DNA of 64,000 nucleotides, from the NCBI RefSeq assembly GCF_900112895.1, contig NZ_FONL01000004.1, positions 1-64,000 of the forward strand. The letters are read 5' to 3'. Each line of letters opens with the position of its first letter. The stretch's first letter is position 1. This document shows, in pieces, positions 25,243 to 33,248 of the stretch. The translations under genes and the position numbers were made by a program. Source of the DNA: Succiniclasticum ruminis DSM 9236. Lineage in GTDB: Bacteria; Bacillota; Negativicutes; Acidaminococcales; Acidaminococcaceae. The notes under the pieces are model-generated. The model saw only the letters and a list, made by a program, of their open reading frames with translations. It did not search any database and was not told the origin of the DNA.

Positions 25243-26001
25243 CTATTTCATTACAATTTTGATAAACAGCAGCGTCAATACCACAATGACCAGCGGTTTA
25301 ACAATTTTGTTGGCTTTGGTCAGCACCATGCCGGCTCCGATGTATGCGCCTATGAAATTGCACACGGCGCCAGCCAGGCCTAGCTGGTAATCCACATTGC
25401 TGCTGAGAATGAAAGTAATCAGTGCAGCAATGTTGGAAGTCAGGTTGGCGGCTTTCGTCAGCCCCGCCGCATTGCGGACATCCAGCATGGCCCAGCCCGT
25501 TAAGGCCAGCAGCAGGAATGTACCTGCGCCGGGGCCGTAAAAGCCGTCGTACCCGCCGATGAAAAATGCAATGACAGCAATCCGCAAGGGCGTTCTGTTG
25601 TCTGTCTTGTCTACATACGAATTGGGGTCTTGGCTCAGTCCTTTGTTGCGCATAACGTAAAATGCTGCAATGGGAAGCACGATAATCAGCAACTTGTTGA
25701 AAACTTCATCGCTGATGAGCAGTGTCAGCCTTGACCCGATGGAAGAACCGATAAAGGCGCCGACGATGCAGATCAGGGCAGGACGCAGTTTGATAAATCC
25801 GTTGAGGGCCAGACGTGCAGTAGAAACACTGGTGCCGATAGCCGAACTGAATTTATTGGTGCCCAAAGCCAGGTGGGGAGGCAGTCCCGCCAGCAGATAG
25901 GCGGGCAGGGTGATAAGACCGCCGCCTCCGGCGATGGAATCCACAAAGCCGCCCAGAAACAGCAATGGGCAGATGATCAGGTATTGTGTATAAGAATCCA
26001 T
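25243..26001 (-). CDS. TSUP (TauE/SafE) family membrane permease
   Basis: A 252-residue protein with about seven to eight membrane helices. The family marker FVDSIAGGGGLITLPAYLLAGLPP lies near the N-terminus and is echoed by the internal half-repeat GGYDGFYGPGAGTFLLLAL. TSUP proteins export or import sulfur-containing or organic anions; the substrate cannot be read from sequence. ATG 26001 has AAGGA 8 bases before it; GTG 26004 is the alternative. It begins 11 bases after the racemase stop, so both are in one operon. Confidence 0.88.
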   Translation of the reverse strand: MDSYTQYLIICPLLFLGGFVDSIAGGGGLITLPAYLLAGLPPHLALGTNKFSSAIGTSVSTARLALNGFIKLRPALICIVGAFIGSSIGSRLTLLISDEVFNKLLIIVLPIAAFYVMRNKGLSQDPNSYVDKTDNRTPLRIAVIAFFIGGYDGFYGPGAGTFLLLALTGWAMLDVRNAAGLTKAANLTSNIAALITFILSSNVDYQLGLAGAVCNFIGAYIGAGMVLTKANKIVKPLVIVVLTLLFIKIVMK

Positions 26002-26012
26002 CACAACATTCC

Positions 26013-26732
26013 TTACTTATTACTCCGGCGGGGCAGGCTGCTGATGACTTCGCCGCCGGCCCAGGCTACCGCTTTTTCCGCCAGTACTTCCGTGGCGTCT
26101 ACAAAGCAGCCCTGCAGTTTGTACATCTGTACAGCAACCGGCACTTCCGTGCAGCCTAGAATGAAAGCTTCCACGCCCCGTTGTTCCATGGCACGCAGCA
26201 CGTTTTGGGCCGGTGCAGCGTCATAGTTATAGTTTGTAGCTTTCACACCGTCGTAAATCATTTCGTGTATGATTTCCTGTTCGGCTTCTTCCGGGTGGAG
26301 CAAAGTCATACCCAGCTTTTCAAATTCCTTTTTATAAATGCCGGAGGCACAGGTGCCTGCCGAGGCCAGAAGCCCGAGGGTACGGTAGCCTTCTTCCGCA
26401 CAGAACTTTGCTGTTTCCTCAATCATGTTGATGAATGGCGTTTTAACCAGTTTCTGTACTTCCGGAAGGAAGTAATGGGCTGTGTTGCAGCCGATAATGA
26501 TTACGTCTGCTCCCATGGTGGTGAGTCGTTCTGCAGATTTTACCATCTCCGGAACCGGGCTCGGTCCTTTGCCGAAGATGCATTCGGAACGGTCCGGGAT
26601 GTTAGTGTTATTGTCTATGACCGTGTGGATGTGCTCCTGGTCTTTGATGGCTTTCGTTGCCACGATGACTTTCTGCATCAGATCTACGGTTGCCATGGGG
26701 CCCATGCCCCCCATAATGCCGATGGTTTTCAT
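26013..26732 (-). CDS. Aspartate/glutamate racemase family protein
   Basis: The 239-residue protein matches the Asp/Glu/hydantoin racemase superfamily. It begins with the phosphate-loop-like MKTIGIMGGMGPMAT. The two catalytic cysteines lie in IIIGCNTAHYF and FILGCTEVPVA. The motif VIDNNTNIPDRS suits aspartate racemase rather than MurI glutamate racemase. ATG 26732 is preferred because GGAG lies 8 bases upstream; the ATG at 26744 has no ribosome site. The neighbouring permease may move its substrate or product; this is inference. Confidence 0.88.
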   Translation of the reverse strand: MKTIGIMGGMGPMATVDLMQKVIVATKAIKDQEHIHTVIDNNTNIPDRSECIFGKGPSPVPEMVKSAERLTTMGADVIIIGCNTAHYFLPEVQKLVKTPFINMIEETAKFCAEEGYRTLGLLASAGTCASGIYKKEFEKLGMTLLHPEEAEQEIIHEMIYDGVKATNYNYDAAPAQNVLRAMEQRGVEAFILGCTEVPVAVQMYKLQGCFVDATEVLAEKAVAWAGGEVISSLPRRSNK

Positions 26733-26882
26733 TTCTGTCTCCATTCTGCCGCTGCGTTGGCGGCGTAAGTAATTGCAGGTTTAATGAACATTGTGTACTA
26801 AAAATTATACCACAGAATTCCCGGAAGTTGTAAAAAAACTGCAGAATCAGAAAAACCTTATCTAACATAATAATACTAACAT

Positions 26883-26900
26883 AACTGTAATGTTACAGTT
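26883..26900 (+). promoter_or_regulatory. Perfect palindrome, candidate operator of ridA
   Basis: AACTGTAA-TG-TTACAGTT (26883-26900) ends 4 bases before the TATAAT of the ridA promoter and would cover its -35 to -10 spacer. That is a classical repressor site position. It also lies between divergent genes. The regulator is unknown. Confidence 0.55.
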
Positions 26901-26901
26901 G

Positions 26902-26910
26902 TGATATAAT
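26902..26910 (+). promoter_or_regulatory. Extended -10 promoter of ridA
   Basis: TG-A-TATAAT at 26902-26910, about 90 bases upstream of the ridA start, directly after the palindrome. Confidence 0.55.
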
Positions 26911-26998
26911 TAAAATTGGAAAACCGGAGAAAAGATATTCCGTCCTTCCATAATTCTGGCACACTTTTTTTATGCAATATATTAAGGAGGTAATGAAC

Positions 26999-27379
26999 AT
27001 GGCTAAAGCAATTATCGCTACAACCAAAGCACCGGGGGCAATCGGGCCCTATTCTCAGGGAATTACCGCTAACGGTTTTGTGTTTGCATCAGGTCAGCTT
27101 GGACTGATTCCGGGGACGGGAGAATTTGCGGAAGGCGGTGTGACAGGACAGACCCGCCAGTCTCTGACGAATGTAAAGCAAGTGCTGGAAGCAGCCGGCT
27201 CCGGTCTGGAAAAAGTTGTGAAGGTTACTGTTTTTCTGAAAGACATGAAGGATTTCGCCGCGATGAATGCTGTGTATTCCGAATTTTTTACAGAGAATTT
27301 CCCGGCCCGTTCCGCGGTTCAGGTGGCGGCCCTTCCCAAAGAGGGATTAGTAGAGATTGAAGTGATTGCGGAAGCGTGA
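26999..27379 (+). CDS. ridA: RidA family reactive-intermediate deaminase
   Basis: RidA hydrolyses reactive enamine/imine intermediates such as 2-aminoacrylate released by PLP enzymes. The 126-residue protein has the usual landmarks: PGAIGPYSQGI, FASGQLGLIPGTG, the region around VKVTVFLKDM, and the C-terminal PARSAVQVAALPKEGLVEIE with its catalytic arginine. ATG 26999 lies 8 bases after AAGGAGG. A SIMPL-domain gene follows 11 bases later, probably on the same transcript. Confidence 0.95.
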   Translation: MAKAIIATTKAPGAIGPYSQGITANGFVFASGQLGLIPGTGEFAEGGVTGQTRQSLTNVKQVLEAAGSGLEKVVKVTVFLKDMKDFAAMNAVYSEFFTENFPARSAVQVAALPKEGLVEIEVIAEA

Positions 27380-27390
27380 CGGGGGTTTTT

Positions 27391-28107
27391 ATGAAACAAA
27401 AATTCATTGCTTTGCTGCTTGTGATGGCGGCAATGTTTACCGTTTTCTGCAGCGGTTCGTTCGCAGCGGAGCGGGACAGTATCTCTGTTAACGGGCACGC
27501 CAGCGCGGAAGTCGCACCGGACATGGCGACGCTCTATGGTAATCTGGAAAAACGGGCGGCCGTCGCAGAGACCGCGAGGGAAAACCTGGCGAAGGATATG
27601 GCATCATTCAGACATATGCTGTTGGGACAGATGGTTGCCGGACAGGATGTCCAGACCGTCCGTTATACGCTGCAGCCGGAATACAACTATGAAAAGAATA
27701 AACGCAGGCTCGCCGGTTATGTTGCCCGTGCGGATTACAAAGTGAAAATCAAAGATCTGGAAAAGCTGGGCGCAGTGATTGATAAGTCCATCGGCTGCAA
27801 CTTCACTGTAGACAGAGTGGAGTTCGGCCTGAACAACCGCTCCCTGTTTGAAAACAGCCTGCTGGAGGAAGCGGTGGCCAACGCCAGGAACAAGGCTGCA
27901 GTGGTTGCCCGGGCGGGCGGGCGTACCCTGGGTCGCCTGATACATGCGGGCTTCAGTACATCAGGCAACGTGACACATACCATGAACCGCAACATGATGA
28001 TGGCAAAAGCAGCCAACCTGGATGCGGCGGAAGTTGCGCCCACAGAACTGGATCCGGGTGTCATCACAGTGAATGCGAATGTAGATCTTGAGTTTGCGCT
28101 GGAATAA
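27391..28107 (+). CDS. SIMPL (DUF541) domain exported protein
   Basis: The 238-residue product begins with a signal peptide, probably cleaved after SFAA (residue ~27). The mature part is a SIMPL/DUF541 domain: SISVNGHASAEVAPDMATL near the N-terminus, RLAGYVARADYKVKIKDLEKLGAVIDKSI in the middle, and VITVNANVDLEF at the end. These periplasmic proteins form oligomeric rings in some bacteria; their role is unclear. A GGGGG-rich site 5 bases upstream serves the ATG. Confidence 0.88.
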   Translation: MKQKFIALLLVMAAMFTVFCSGSFAAERDSISVNGHASAEVAPDMATLYGNLEKRAAVAETARENLAKDMASFRHMLLGQMVAGQDVQTVRYTLQPEYNYEKNKRRLAGYVARADYKVKIKDLEKLGAVIDKSIGCNFTVDRVEFGLNNRSLFENSLLEEAVANARNKAAVVARAGGRTLGRLIHAGFSTSGNVTHTMNRNMMMAKAANLDAAEVAPTELDPGVITVNANVDLEFALE

Positions 28108-28148
28108 TATTTAATCATGGTATCTTTAAAAATTCACATTTCGTTTGA

Positions 28149-28177
28149 TTGATTTTGTAACTGACTTGTGCTATAAT
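28149..28177 (+). promoter_or_regulatory. ssrA (tmRNA) promoter
   Basis: TTGATT (28149-28154), 17-bp spacer, perfect TATAAT (28172-28177) preceded by an extended TG-C. The start near 28184 leaves a leader of about 119 nt. Confidence 0.65.
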
Positions 28178-28183
28178 CCGTTA

Positions 28184-28302
28184 TACACGAAATCTGCGGC
28201 AACGGTGCTGTTTTAGCACCCTGTTCTGACAGCGCGGCGTACCGGGTTGCAATCCGGCGCTCAGCTGTTACTCTTTCCTGTCGTTGGCAGGGGCCTTTAA
28301 CC
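28184..28302 (+). other. Structured 5' leader of the tmRNA precursor
   Basis: Three hairpins are visible: GGTGC/GCACC (28204-28220), a longer stem from CTGA (28226) to TCAG (28264) with inner GCGC/GCGC and CCGG/CCGG pairings, and CCTG...CAGG near 28278-28290. The leader must be removed to form the mature tmRNA 5' end. Confidence 0.4.
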
Positions 28303-28654
28303 GGGGGTGTAAAGGCTTCGACGGGTATAGGTGGTGTACGATAAGCGAGCCGTGGTTCCATCAGCACGTTAAACGGTGGACGTTTAAATTTAAACGCAGA
28401 TAACGAATTAGCACTGGCTGCTTAATTAAAGCAACCCGTTCTGTCATTCCGGCTCCCGCAGGAACGGCAAGAACGTCACTTAGCGGGATCGTCTGAGAGC
28501 AAGGTTCGTAGCTCCGGATTAAATCTTACGAACTAGTGAAGGTACAGCCGGTCGGCAGGCGGTGCCGGAGCGAAACACAATATGCTGTCTGCGCTCGGAG
28601 AAAGTTGTATAACAATATGTTCGGACGAGGGTTCGACTCCCTCCACCTCCACCA
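28303..28654 (+). ncRNA. ssrA: Transfer-messenger RNA
   Basis: The 352-nt RNA has an alanine-type acceptor stem, GGGGGTG (28303-28309) pairing with CACCTCC (28644-28650), then ACCA encoded at the 3' end. The 5' GGCTTCGACGGG motif and the 3' T-arm GGTTCGACTCC are standard. The tag frame ends at TAA 28423-28425. It encodes ...ADNELALAA; a GCA resume codon at 28396 is the natural guess, though the frame stays open upstream. The one-piece (not permuted) form works with SmpB and RNase R. Confidence 0.97.
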
Positions 28655-28828
28655 GATTAAATTCCGCTTTTAACATATTTTAAGAGTGGCACAATATAAA
28701 GGAGATACCGCAACGCATCCGGTATCTCCTCTTTGTTTTCAGATTATTACCCTTGCTTTGGTAGTAAAAACGGCTGCCTTTCAAATTAAAACGTGTATAA
28801 TCCCTGCGGTATGTACGTTTTATTTTAC

Positions 28829-29881
28829 TTATTCATTAAATTCAAAGCTCTTCAGAGCGGCTTTCCGCAGAGCAATACGCTCTTCCGCAGGCAGCCTGCG
28901 GAATTTTTGCGCCAGATTGTATTCCCAGTCGCCGTACATGGGATTGGGCAGTAAAATAAATGCGGCTCCGAAAGATTTTTTGTGCGCGTCAATAATCCGG
29001 TTGCGGGTCGCGTTTTTATCCCGTTTCAGCATGGCCTGAATATCCAGCGGCATTCCGGTCTTTTGTTTTCCGCTTTGCATATCGGTTTCAGGTATGCCGG
29101 ACTTATTGTCAGCAAAATCTTTTTTATAAATGACAGGGTTTTCATCCCGGGATGCACCGATGGGGAAATCTGCAACGTTATCTCCCAGGTAGCAGATGAT
29201 ATCATAACGTCGCGCCAGCTTTGCGAAATAATTCATCTTTCCGCCGCTTCCGTCATTCATCAGAAGATGGAATCCATCCGGGAAGGGGAGACCTGCTTTT
29301 TGCAGGAAGTCTTCGGTTATCCTTCTGTCCTGGGGGCCACGGCCCGTTACATAAAACACCTGAACACCGTTACTGTCAGCGTATTTCAGAAAATCCGCGG
29401 CGCCGGGCAGCAACAGTCTATGGCTGGAAATCCACTGCCTCCAGGCATTGTAGTCTGCTTTTGCTTCAGGGTGTTCTGTATAGTAAGCTTCAAGGGGCGC
29501 ATGGCAGGCGATTGTGTCGTCAATGTCCATGACGACAGCCAGAGGAAGAAGGCGGTTATGCGGTTCTGGGAGTTTTTCTTTTGTTTTACGTAAGTTTTTT
29601 TCTTCCTTCCTGCGCTGTGTGACGGCTTTGTCTACCTCCCTTGCTGCCAGATTGTATGCCTGGTAACTCAGGCCGCGGAATTCGGCAGAGCGTTGTACCC
29701 ATAAAATCGCCATCAGGTTTTCTTCTTCGGCTAACTCGGAAGCGGTAAGGTACAGCATTTCTTCCTGCGGAAGAGCAGAAGATACAGCGTCGGCATCAGC
29801 AGGAACTGTTGAACAGAAAAGGCTGGCAGTAATTATAAACAAAGCACCGGATACGAGGGACAAACGACGGATAATACTCAT
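28829..29881 (-). CDS. Exported 5'-nucleotidase/acid phosphatase, lipoprotein e(P4)-like HAD protein
   Basis: The 350-residue protein has an N-terminal signal sequence, then a class C acid phosphatase domain. HAD motif I is VVMDIDDTIA, motif II is VFYVTGR, and the acidic loop is YLGDNVADF. Enzymes of this type remove phosphate from nucleotides outside the cytoplasm, for example in NMN or NAD scavenging. The segment SLFCSTVPADADA is a poor lipobox, so it is more likely soluble and cleaved after ADADA. ATG 29881 has GGGAGGT 6 bases upstream. The nearby pncB gene fits NAD precursor salvage but is not adjacent. Confidence 0.86.
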   Translation of the reverse strand: MSIIRRLSLVSGALFIITASLFCSTVPADADAVSSALPQEEMLYLTASELAEEENLMAILWVQRSAEFRGLSYQAYNLAAREVDKAVTQRRKEEKNLRKTKEKLPEPHNRLLPLAVVMDIDDTIACHAPLEAYYTEHPEAKADYNAWRQWISSHRLLLPGAADFLKYADSNGVQVFYVTGRGPQDRRITEDFLQKAGLPFPDGFHLLMNDGSGGKMNYFAKLARRYDIICYLGDNVADFPIGASRDENPVIYKKDFADNKSGIPETDMQSGKQKTGMPLDIQAMLKRDKNATRNRIIDAHKKSFGAAFILLPNPMYGDWEYNLAQKFRRLPAEERIALRKAALKSFEFNE

Positions 29882-29990
29882 ATTCAGACCTCCCGGAACT
29901 TGAAAGTAAATCTGCTGAGATGTTTTATCTATACCGTTATTATAACACGGCAACTTAGTTTATAATAGTTTTACAGGAGGGTCACAGACT

Positions 29991-30653
29991 ATGAGAAAAC
30001 AAGTACAGGCTGTCATCTTCGACATGGATGGCGTAATCTTTGATTCAGAGCGGTTGGTAATCGAATGCTGGAAAGTGGTCGCGGCAGAGCATAACATCCC
30101 GGATATTGTGGAAATCTGTATGCGGGTTCAGGGAAACAATCGGGAGGAAACGGGGAAACGTTTCCGGGAAAAATACGGGAGGGATTTTCCGTATGAAGCG
30201 TATAAAAAGGAAGTCACTGCCTTGTTCCGTGATCGGTACGGCGAGGGCAGGCTTCCGTTAAAACCCGGCGTTGTAAAAATTTTGGAAGAACTGAAACGCA
30301 ATAATATTCCTTTGGCCCTGGCTTCTTCCACCCGCTCGGATATTGTAAAACAGGAAATGGAAGAAGCAAACCTGCTGCCATATTTTGATGCAGTTCTGGG
30401 AGGGGACATGGTGTCCCGCAGCAAACCGGAGCCGGATATTTTTCTGGCTGCGGCAGCGGCTTTGCAGGCTGAACCGAAATGTTGTTATGTACTGGAAGAT
30501 TCCCATAATGGCATCCGGGCAGCGTACCGGGCCGGCATGCATCCTGTCATGGTGCCGGACATGCAGCAGCCCACGGAAGAAATCCGGGGGATAGCAGAAG
30601 CGATTGTGGAAAATTTGCTGGCAGCACTGGAGTATCTGCAGGCAAGAATGTAA
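29991..30653 (+). CDS. HAD phosphatase, beta-phosphoglucomutase-like
   Basis: A 220-residue HAD hydrolase with C1 cap. Motif I is IFDMDGVIFDSE with both catalytic aspartates, motif II is LASSTRS, the lysine lies in SKPEPDIF and motif III is VLEDSHNGIRAA. This matches the large beta-phosphoglucomutase/phosphatase subfamily; the substrate is unknown. CAGGAGGG precedes the ATG. It is divergent from the P4-like phosphatase gene, with 109 bases between starts. Confidence 0.88.
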   Translation: MRKQVQAVIFDMDGVIFDSERLVIECWKVVAAEHNIPDIVEICMRVQGNNREETGKRFREKYGRDFPYEAYKKEVTALFRDRYGEGRLPLKPGVVKILEELKRNNIPLALASSTRSDIVKQEMEEANLLPYFDAVLGGDMVSRSKPEPDIFLAAAAALQAEPKCCYVLEDSHNGIRAAYRAGMHPVMVPDMQQPTEEIRGIAEAIVENLLAALEYLQARM

Positions 30654-30760
30654 ACAGCTTTACGTGAACATACTGTTTTCTGAAATTTCAGGTTGACTTT
30701 GGCATTTTGATTTTGTATCATTAATTTATGTAATTATATTAGCGAAAGAAGGTTAAGTTT

Positions 30761-31768
30761 ATGTTTTTTAAAAGCAAAAAGTTATTGGCAGCCGGTATGC
30801 TTTTGTCCATGATGGCCTTTGCTGCGGTCGGTTGCGGCGGCGGAGATAAGAAAGCGGAAGCCCCGAAAAAAGACGCGGCCAAAATATACAATGTAGGCAT
30901 CGTCCAGATCGTACAACATGAAGCACTGGACGATTCCCGCAAGGGATTCATCGAAGGCATGAAGAAAAAAGGCTTCGTGGAAGGCAAGAACGTAAAATAC
31001 GATGCGCAAAATGCACAGGGGGACCAGTCCAACCTGCAGACCATTGCCCAGCGTTTTGTGAATAATAAGGTTGACCTTATCTGCGCTATTTCCACACCGG
31101 CAGCCCAGACCATGGCCAACGCAACGAAAACCATTCCGATTGTCGGTAATGCTATCACCAGTTTTGAAACTGCCAAGCTGGTCAAATCCGATAAAAAACC
31201 TGAAACCAACGTGACCGGCGCCAGCGATATGGCTCCGGTAGCGGCACAGCTGGATCTGGGCCTGAAACTGAAACCCGGCGCGAAGAAAGTGGGGCTGATG
31301 TTTACTTCCAGTGAAATGAATTCCCAGATTCAGATTAAAATGGCGGAAGAGCATCTGAAAAAGGTGGGCGTTGCGTTTGAAGAAGGCAGCGTAAACACCG
31401 TTAACGATATTCAGGAAATTGCCCGGAGCCTGGTAAGCAAGGGCGTTGACTTCATTTATGTTCCCACCGACAACATCATTGCTTCTGCTACGCCGGCGCT
31501 GGTCGCCATCACCAATGAAGCAAAGATTCCTGTTGTTGCGGCAGACGCAATCCTGTTAAAGAACGGTGCTACTGCAAGCGTTAACATCGAATTCTTCCAA
31601 TTGGGCGTTATCAGCGGCGAAATGGCCGGCGATATTCTGCTGGGCAAGGCGAAACCCCAGGATATGCCTATTGCTTTCCAGAAAGAGTTCACCCCCAGCA
31701 TCAACAAAGCTCAGGCTGAAAAGCTGGGTCTGAAAGTTCCGGAAGATATTGCGAAGTTTGCAAAATAA
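30761..31768 (+). CDS. ABC transporter substrate-binding lipoprotein (TrpX/ABC_sub_bind family)
   Basis: The 335-residue protein has a lipoprotein signal ending AAVGC (lipidated cysteine ~26), then a Gly- and Lys-rich linker. The mature domain fits the ABC_sub_bind/TrpX family: YNVGIVQIVQHEALDDSRKGF and later STPAAQTMANATKTIPIV, DFIYVPTDN and VAADAILLKNGA. Family members bind aromatic amino acids or other small ligands. No permease or ATPase gene adjoins it, so it must use a transporter encoded elsewhere. A strong terminator follows. Confidence 0.88.
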   Translation: MFFKSKKLLAAGMLLSMMAFAAVGCGGGDKKAEAPKKDAAKIYNVGIVQIVQHEALDDSRKGFIEGMKKKGFVEGKNVKYDAQNAQGDQSNLQTIAQRFVNNKVDLICAISTPAAQTMANATKTIPIVGNAITSFETAKLVKSDKKPETNVTGASDMAPVAAQLDLGLKLKPGAKKVGLMFTSSEMNSQIQIKMAEEHLKKVGVAFEEGSVNTVNDIQEIARSLVSKGVDFIYVPTDNIIASATPALVAITNEAKIPVVAADAILLKNGATASVNIEFFQLGVISGEMAGDILLGKAKPQDMPIAFQKEFTPSINKAQAEKLGLKVPEDIAKFAK

Positions 31769-31853
31769 TCTGTTGCGGTTTCCTGTTATTTGCGGAATTG
31801 GCGATTCAAGCTTGCAACGCAAAACATAAAAGATGAGTTTAACTGTAAGGTGA

Positions 31854-31890
31854 AATCCCGGTCCTGAAAACGGACCGGGATTTTCTTTTT
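31854..31890 (+). terminator. Terminator after the substrate-binding protein gene
   Basis: AATCCCGGTCC (31854-31864) pairs perfectly with 31872-31882, followed by TTCTTTTT. Confidence 0.9.
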
Positions 31891-32027
31891 AAAAAATATG
31901 TTGTATATTATTATTATAAATCATCCTGATAGTGTATAATAAGTAAAAAAGAAATACCGGAGTGACGAACTTTAAAGCTTATGAATTATAATGAAGTGAA
32001 AGGCTTTGGGAAGAAAGGGTGGACCAT

Positions 32028-32627
32028 ATGGATGCGCTGACCTTGATTAAGACACGTCACAGTACACGCAAATTTTCAGATAAACCTGTAGAAAAAGAAA
32101 AACTGGAACAGGTCATCGAAGCGGGACGCTTTGCACCCAGTGGCGGCAACAACCAGACCACACATTTTATTGTGATTCAGGATAAGTCAGTGCTGTCGGA
32201 ACTGGTCCGTATTACCCGGGAAGAATTCGCAAAGATGAACTTGAAGCCTGATACGTATGCGTCGCTGGCTACGTCTATCAAACTGAGCAAAAAAGGAACG
32301 TATGTATTCCATTACAATGCACCGGTGCTGATTCTGACAGCGAACCGGATCGGTTACGATAACAACATGGCGGACTGCAGCTGCGCAGTGGAAAACATGA
32401 TGCTGATGGCCAATGCGCTGGATCTTGGCAGCTGCTGGATCAACCAGATTAACTGGCTGAACAGCAACCCTGTCATGGTTGCCTATCTGAAAACCCTGGG
32501 CATGCAGGACGGGGAGACGGTCTATGTCAGTATGGCGCTGGGGTATCCCGATTCACCGGACGGGCTGCCTCTAAGACGGATTGTGGAACGGAAAGGAAAT
32601 CCCGTAACGTATGTAGGGGAGGCATAA
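32028..32627 (+). CDS. Nitroreductase family flavoprotein
   Basis: A 199-residue FMN-dependent oxidoreductase. The start is IKTRHSTRKFSDKPV, with the flavin-binding RFAPSGGNNQTTHFIVI, and the C-terminal region has MALGYPD. Such enzymes reduce nitro groups, quinones or flavins with NAD(P)H; the natural substrate is unknown. ATG 32028 lies 8 bases after GAAAGGG. It is the first of four closely packed genes running to the DMT transporter. Confidence 0.87.
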   Translation: MDALTLIKTRHSTRKFSDKPVEKEKLEQVIEAGRFAPSGGNNQTTHFIVIQDKSVLSELVRITREEFAKMNLKPDTYASLATSIKLSKKGTYVFHYNAPVLILTANRIGYDNNMADCSCAVENMMLMANALDLGSCWINQINWLNSNPVMVAYLKTLGMQDGETVYVSMALGYPDSPDGLPLRRIVERKGNPVTYVGEA

Positions 32628-32629
32628 TT

Positions 32630-32890
32630 ATGAATCTGTATATCTGGCGGCATAATAAAACTTATCACAGCCACAGTATGATTAACGAGCCCTGTGTTGT
32701 GAACGAGTTTTATCTGGACGCGCTGGCGATCGTGGAAGCGGAAACGCTGGACGATGCGCTGAAACTGCTGGAGGAACGGAAAGAAGGCTGGAGGGTGGAA
32801 GACCTGCGGGAGCTGGAACCCATCGTGGTGCCGCTGACAGGGGCAAAAGTAATCTACACCCACATCCGGGGTTCTATCGATCATCTGTAA
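32630..32890 (+). CDS. Small conserved-looking protein, unknown function
   Basis: An 86-residue acidic protein that I do not recognise. It starts MNLYIWRHNKTYHSHSMI and contains a helix-forming central stretch ETLDDALKLLEERKEGW, ending in HIRGSIDHL. It has one cysteine and no membrane segment. AGGGGAGG precedes the ATG. It starts 2 bases after the nitroreductase stop and ends 8 bases before the cupin gene, so it is an operon member. Confidence 0.7.
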   Translation: MNLYIWRHNKTYHSHSMINEPCVVNEFYLDALAIVEAETLDDALKLLEERKEGWRVEDLRELEPIVVPLTGAKVIYTHIRGSIDHL

Positions 32891-32898
32891 AGGAGTGA

Positions 32899-33240
32899 AT
32901 GACCGTGCGTTTTGATTATACAAAAATAGAAGAAAAGGCTCTGCCGCATTTTAAAGGCGGGGAAAAAGAACTGAACGCCAAAATGTTTGCAGATGCAAAC
33001 AATAAGATTCTGCTGGGGCGCCTTGTGCCGGGTGCGACTGTAGGCGAGCACAAACACGAAGGCAGCAGCGAGATAATTTTTGGTTTATCCGGTAAAGGTT
33101 ACATCGTGTGTGACGGGGAAAAGGAAGTCCTCGAATCCGGCGTGGCCTGCTACTGTCCGGAAGGATCAACCCATACTGTGATTAATGACGGCACGGAAGA
33201 TTTAACGTTTTTTGCCGTTGTGCCTGAGCATGGAAAGTAA
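32899..33240 (+). CDS. Cupin domain protein
   Basis: A 113-residue single-domain cupin. Motif 1 is PGATVGEHKHEGSSEIIFGLSGKG, with metal-binding histidines and glutamate; motif 2 is YCPEGSTHTVINDG. Small cupins of this form may be sugar isomerases, dioxygenases or ligand sensors; this one cannot be assigned. AAGGAG is 3 bases before ATG 32899 and 9 before GTG 32905, so the real start may be the GTG. It is part of the nitroreductase operon. Confidence 0.85.
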   Translation: MTVRFDYTKIEEKALPHFKGGEKELNAKMFADANNKILLGRLVPGATVGEHKHEGSSEIIFGLSGKGYIVCDGEKEVLESGVACYCPEGSTHTVINDGTEDLTFFAVVPEHGK

Positions 33241-33248
33241 GTGACGGC

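Noticed and set aside
26883-26900. A BlaI/MecI-type operator for the ridA palindrome.
   Set aside because: BlaI/MecI sites read TTACA...TGTAA outward; this palindrome has the opposite half-site orientation and no blaI-like gene is near.
28829-29881. Lipidation of the P4-like phosphatase at SLFC.
   Set aside because: Phe before the cysteine does not suit a lipobox; the ADADA sequence after it fits ordinary signal cleavage.
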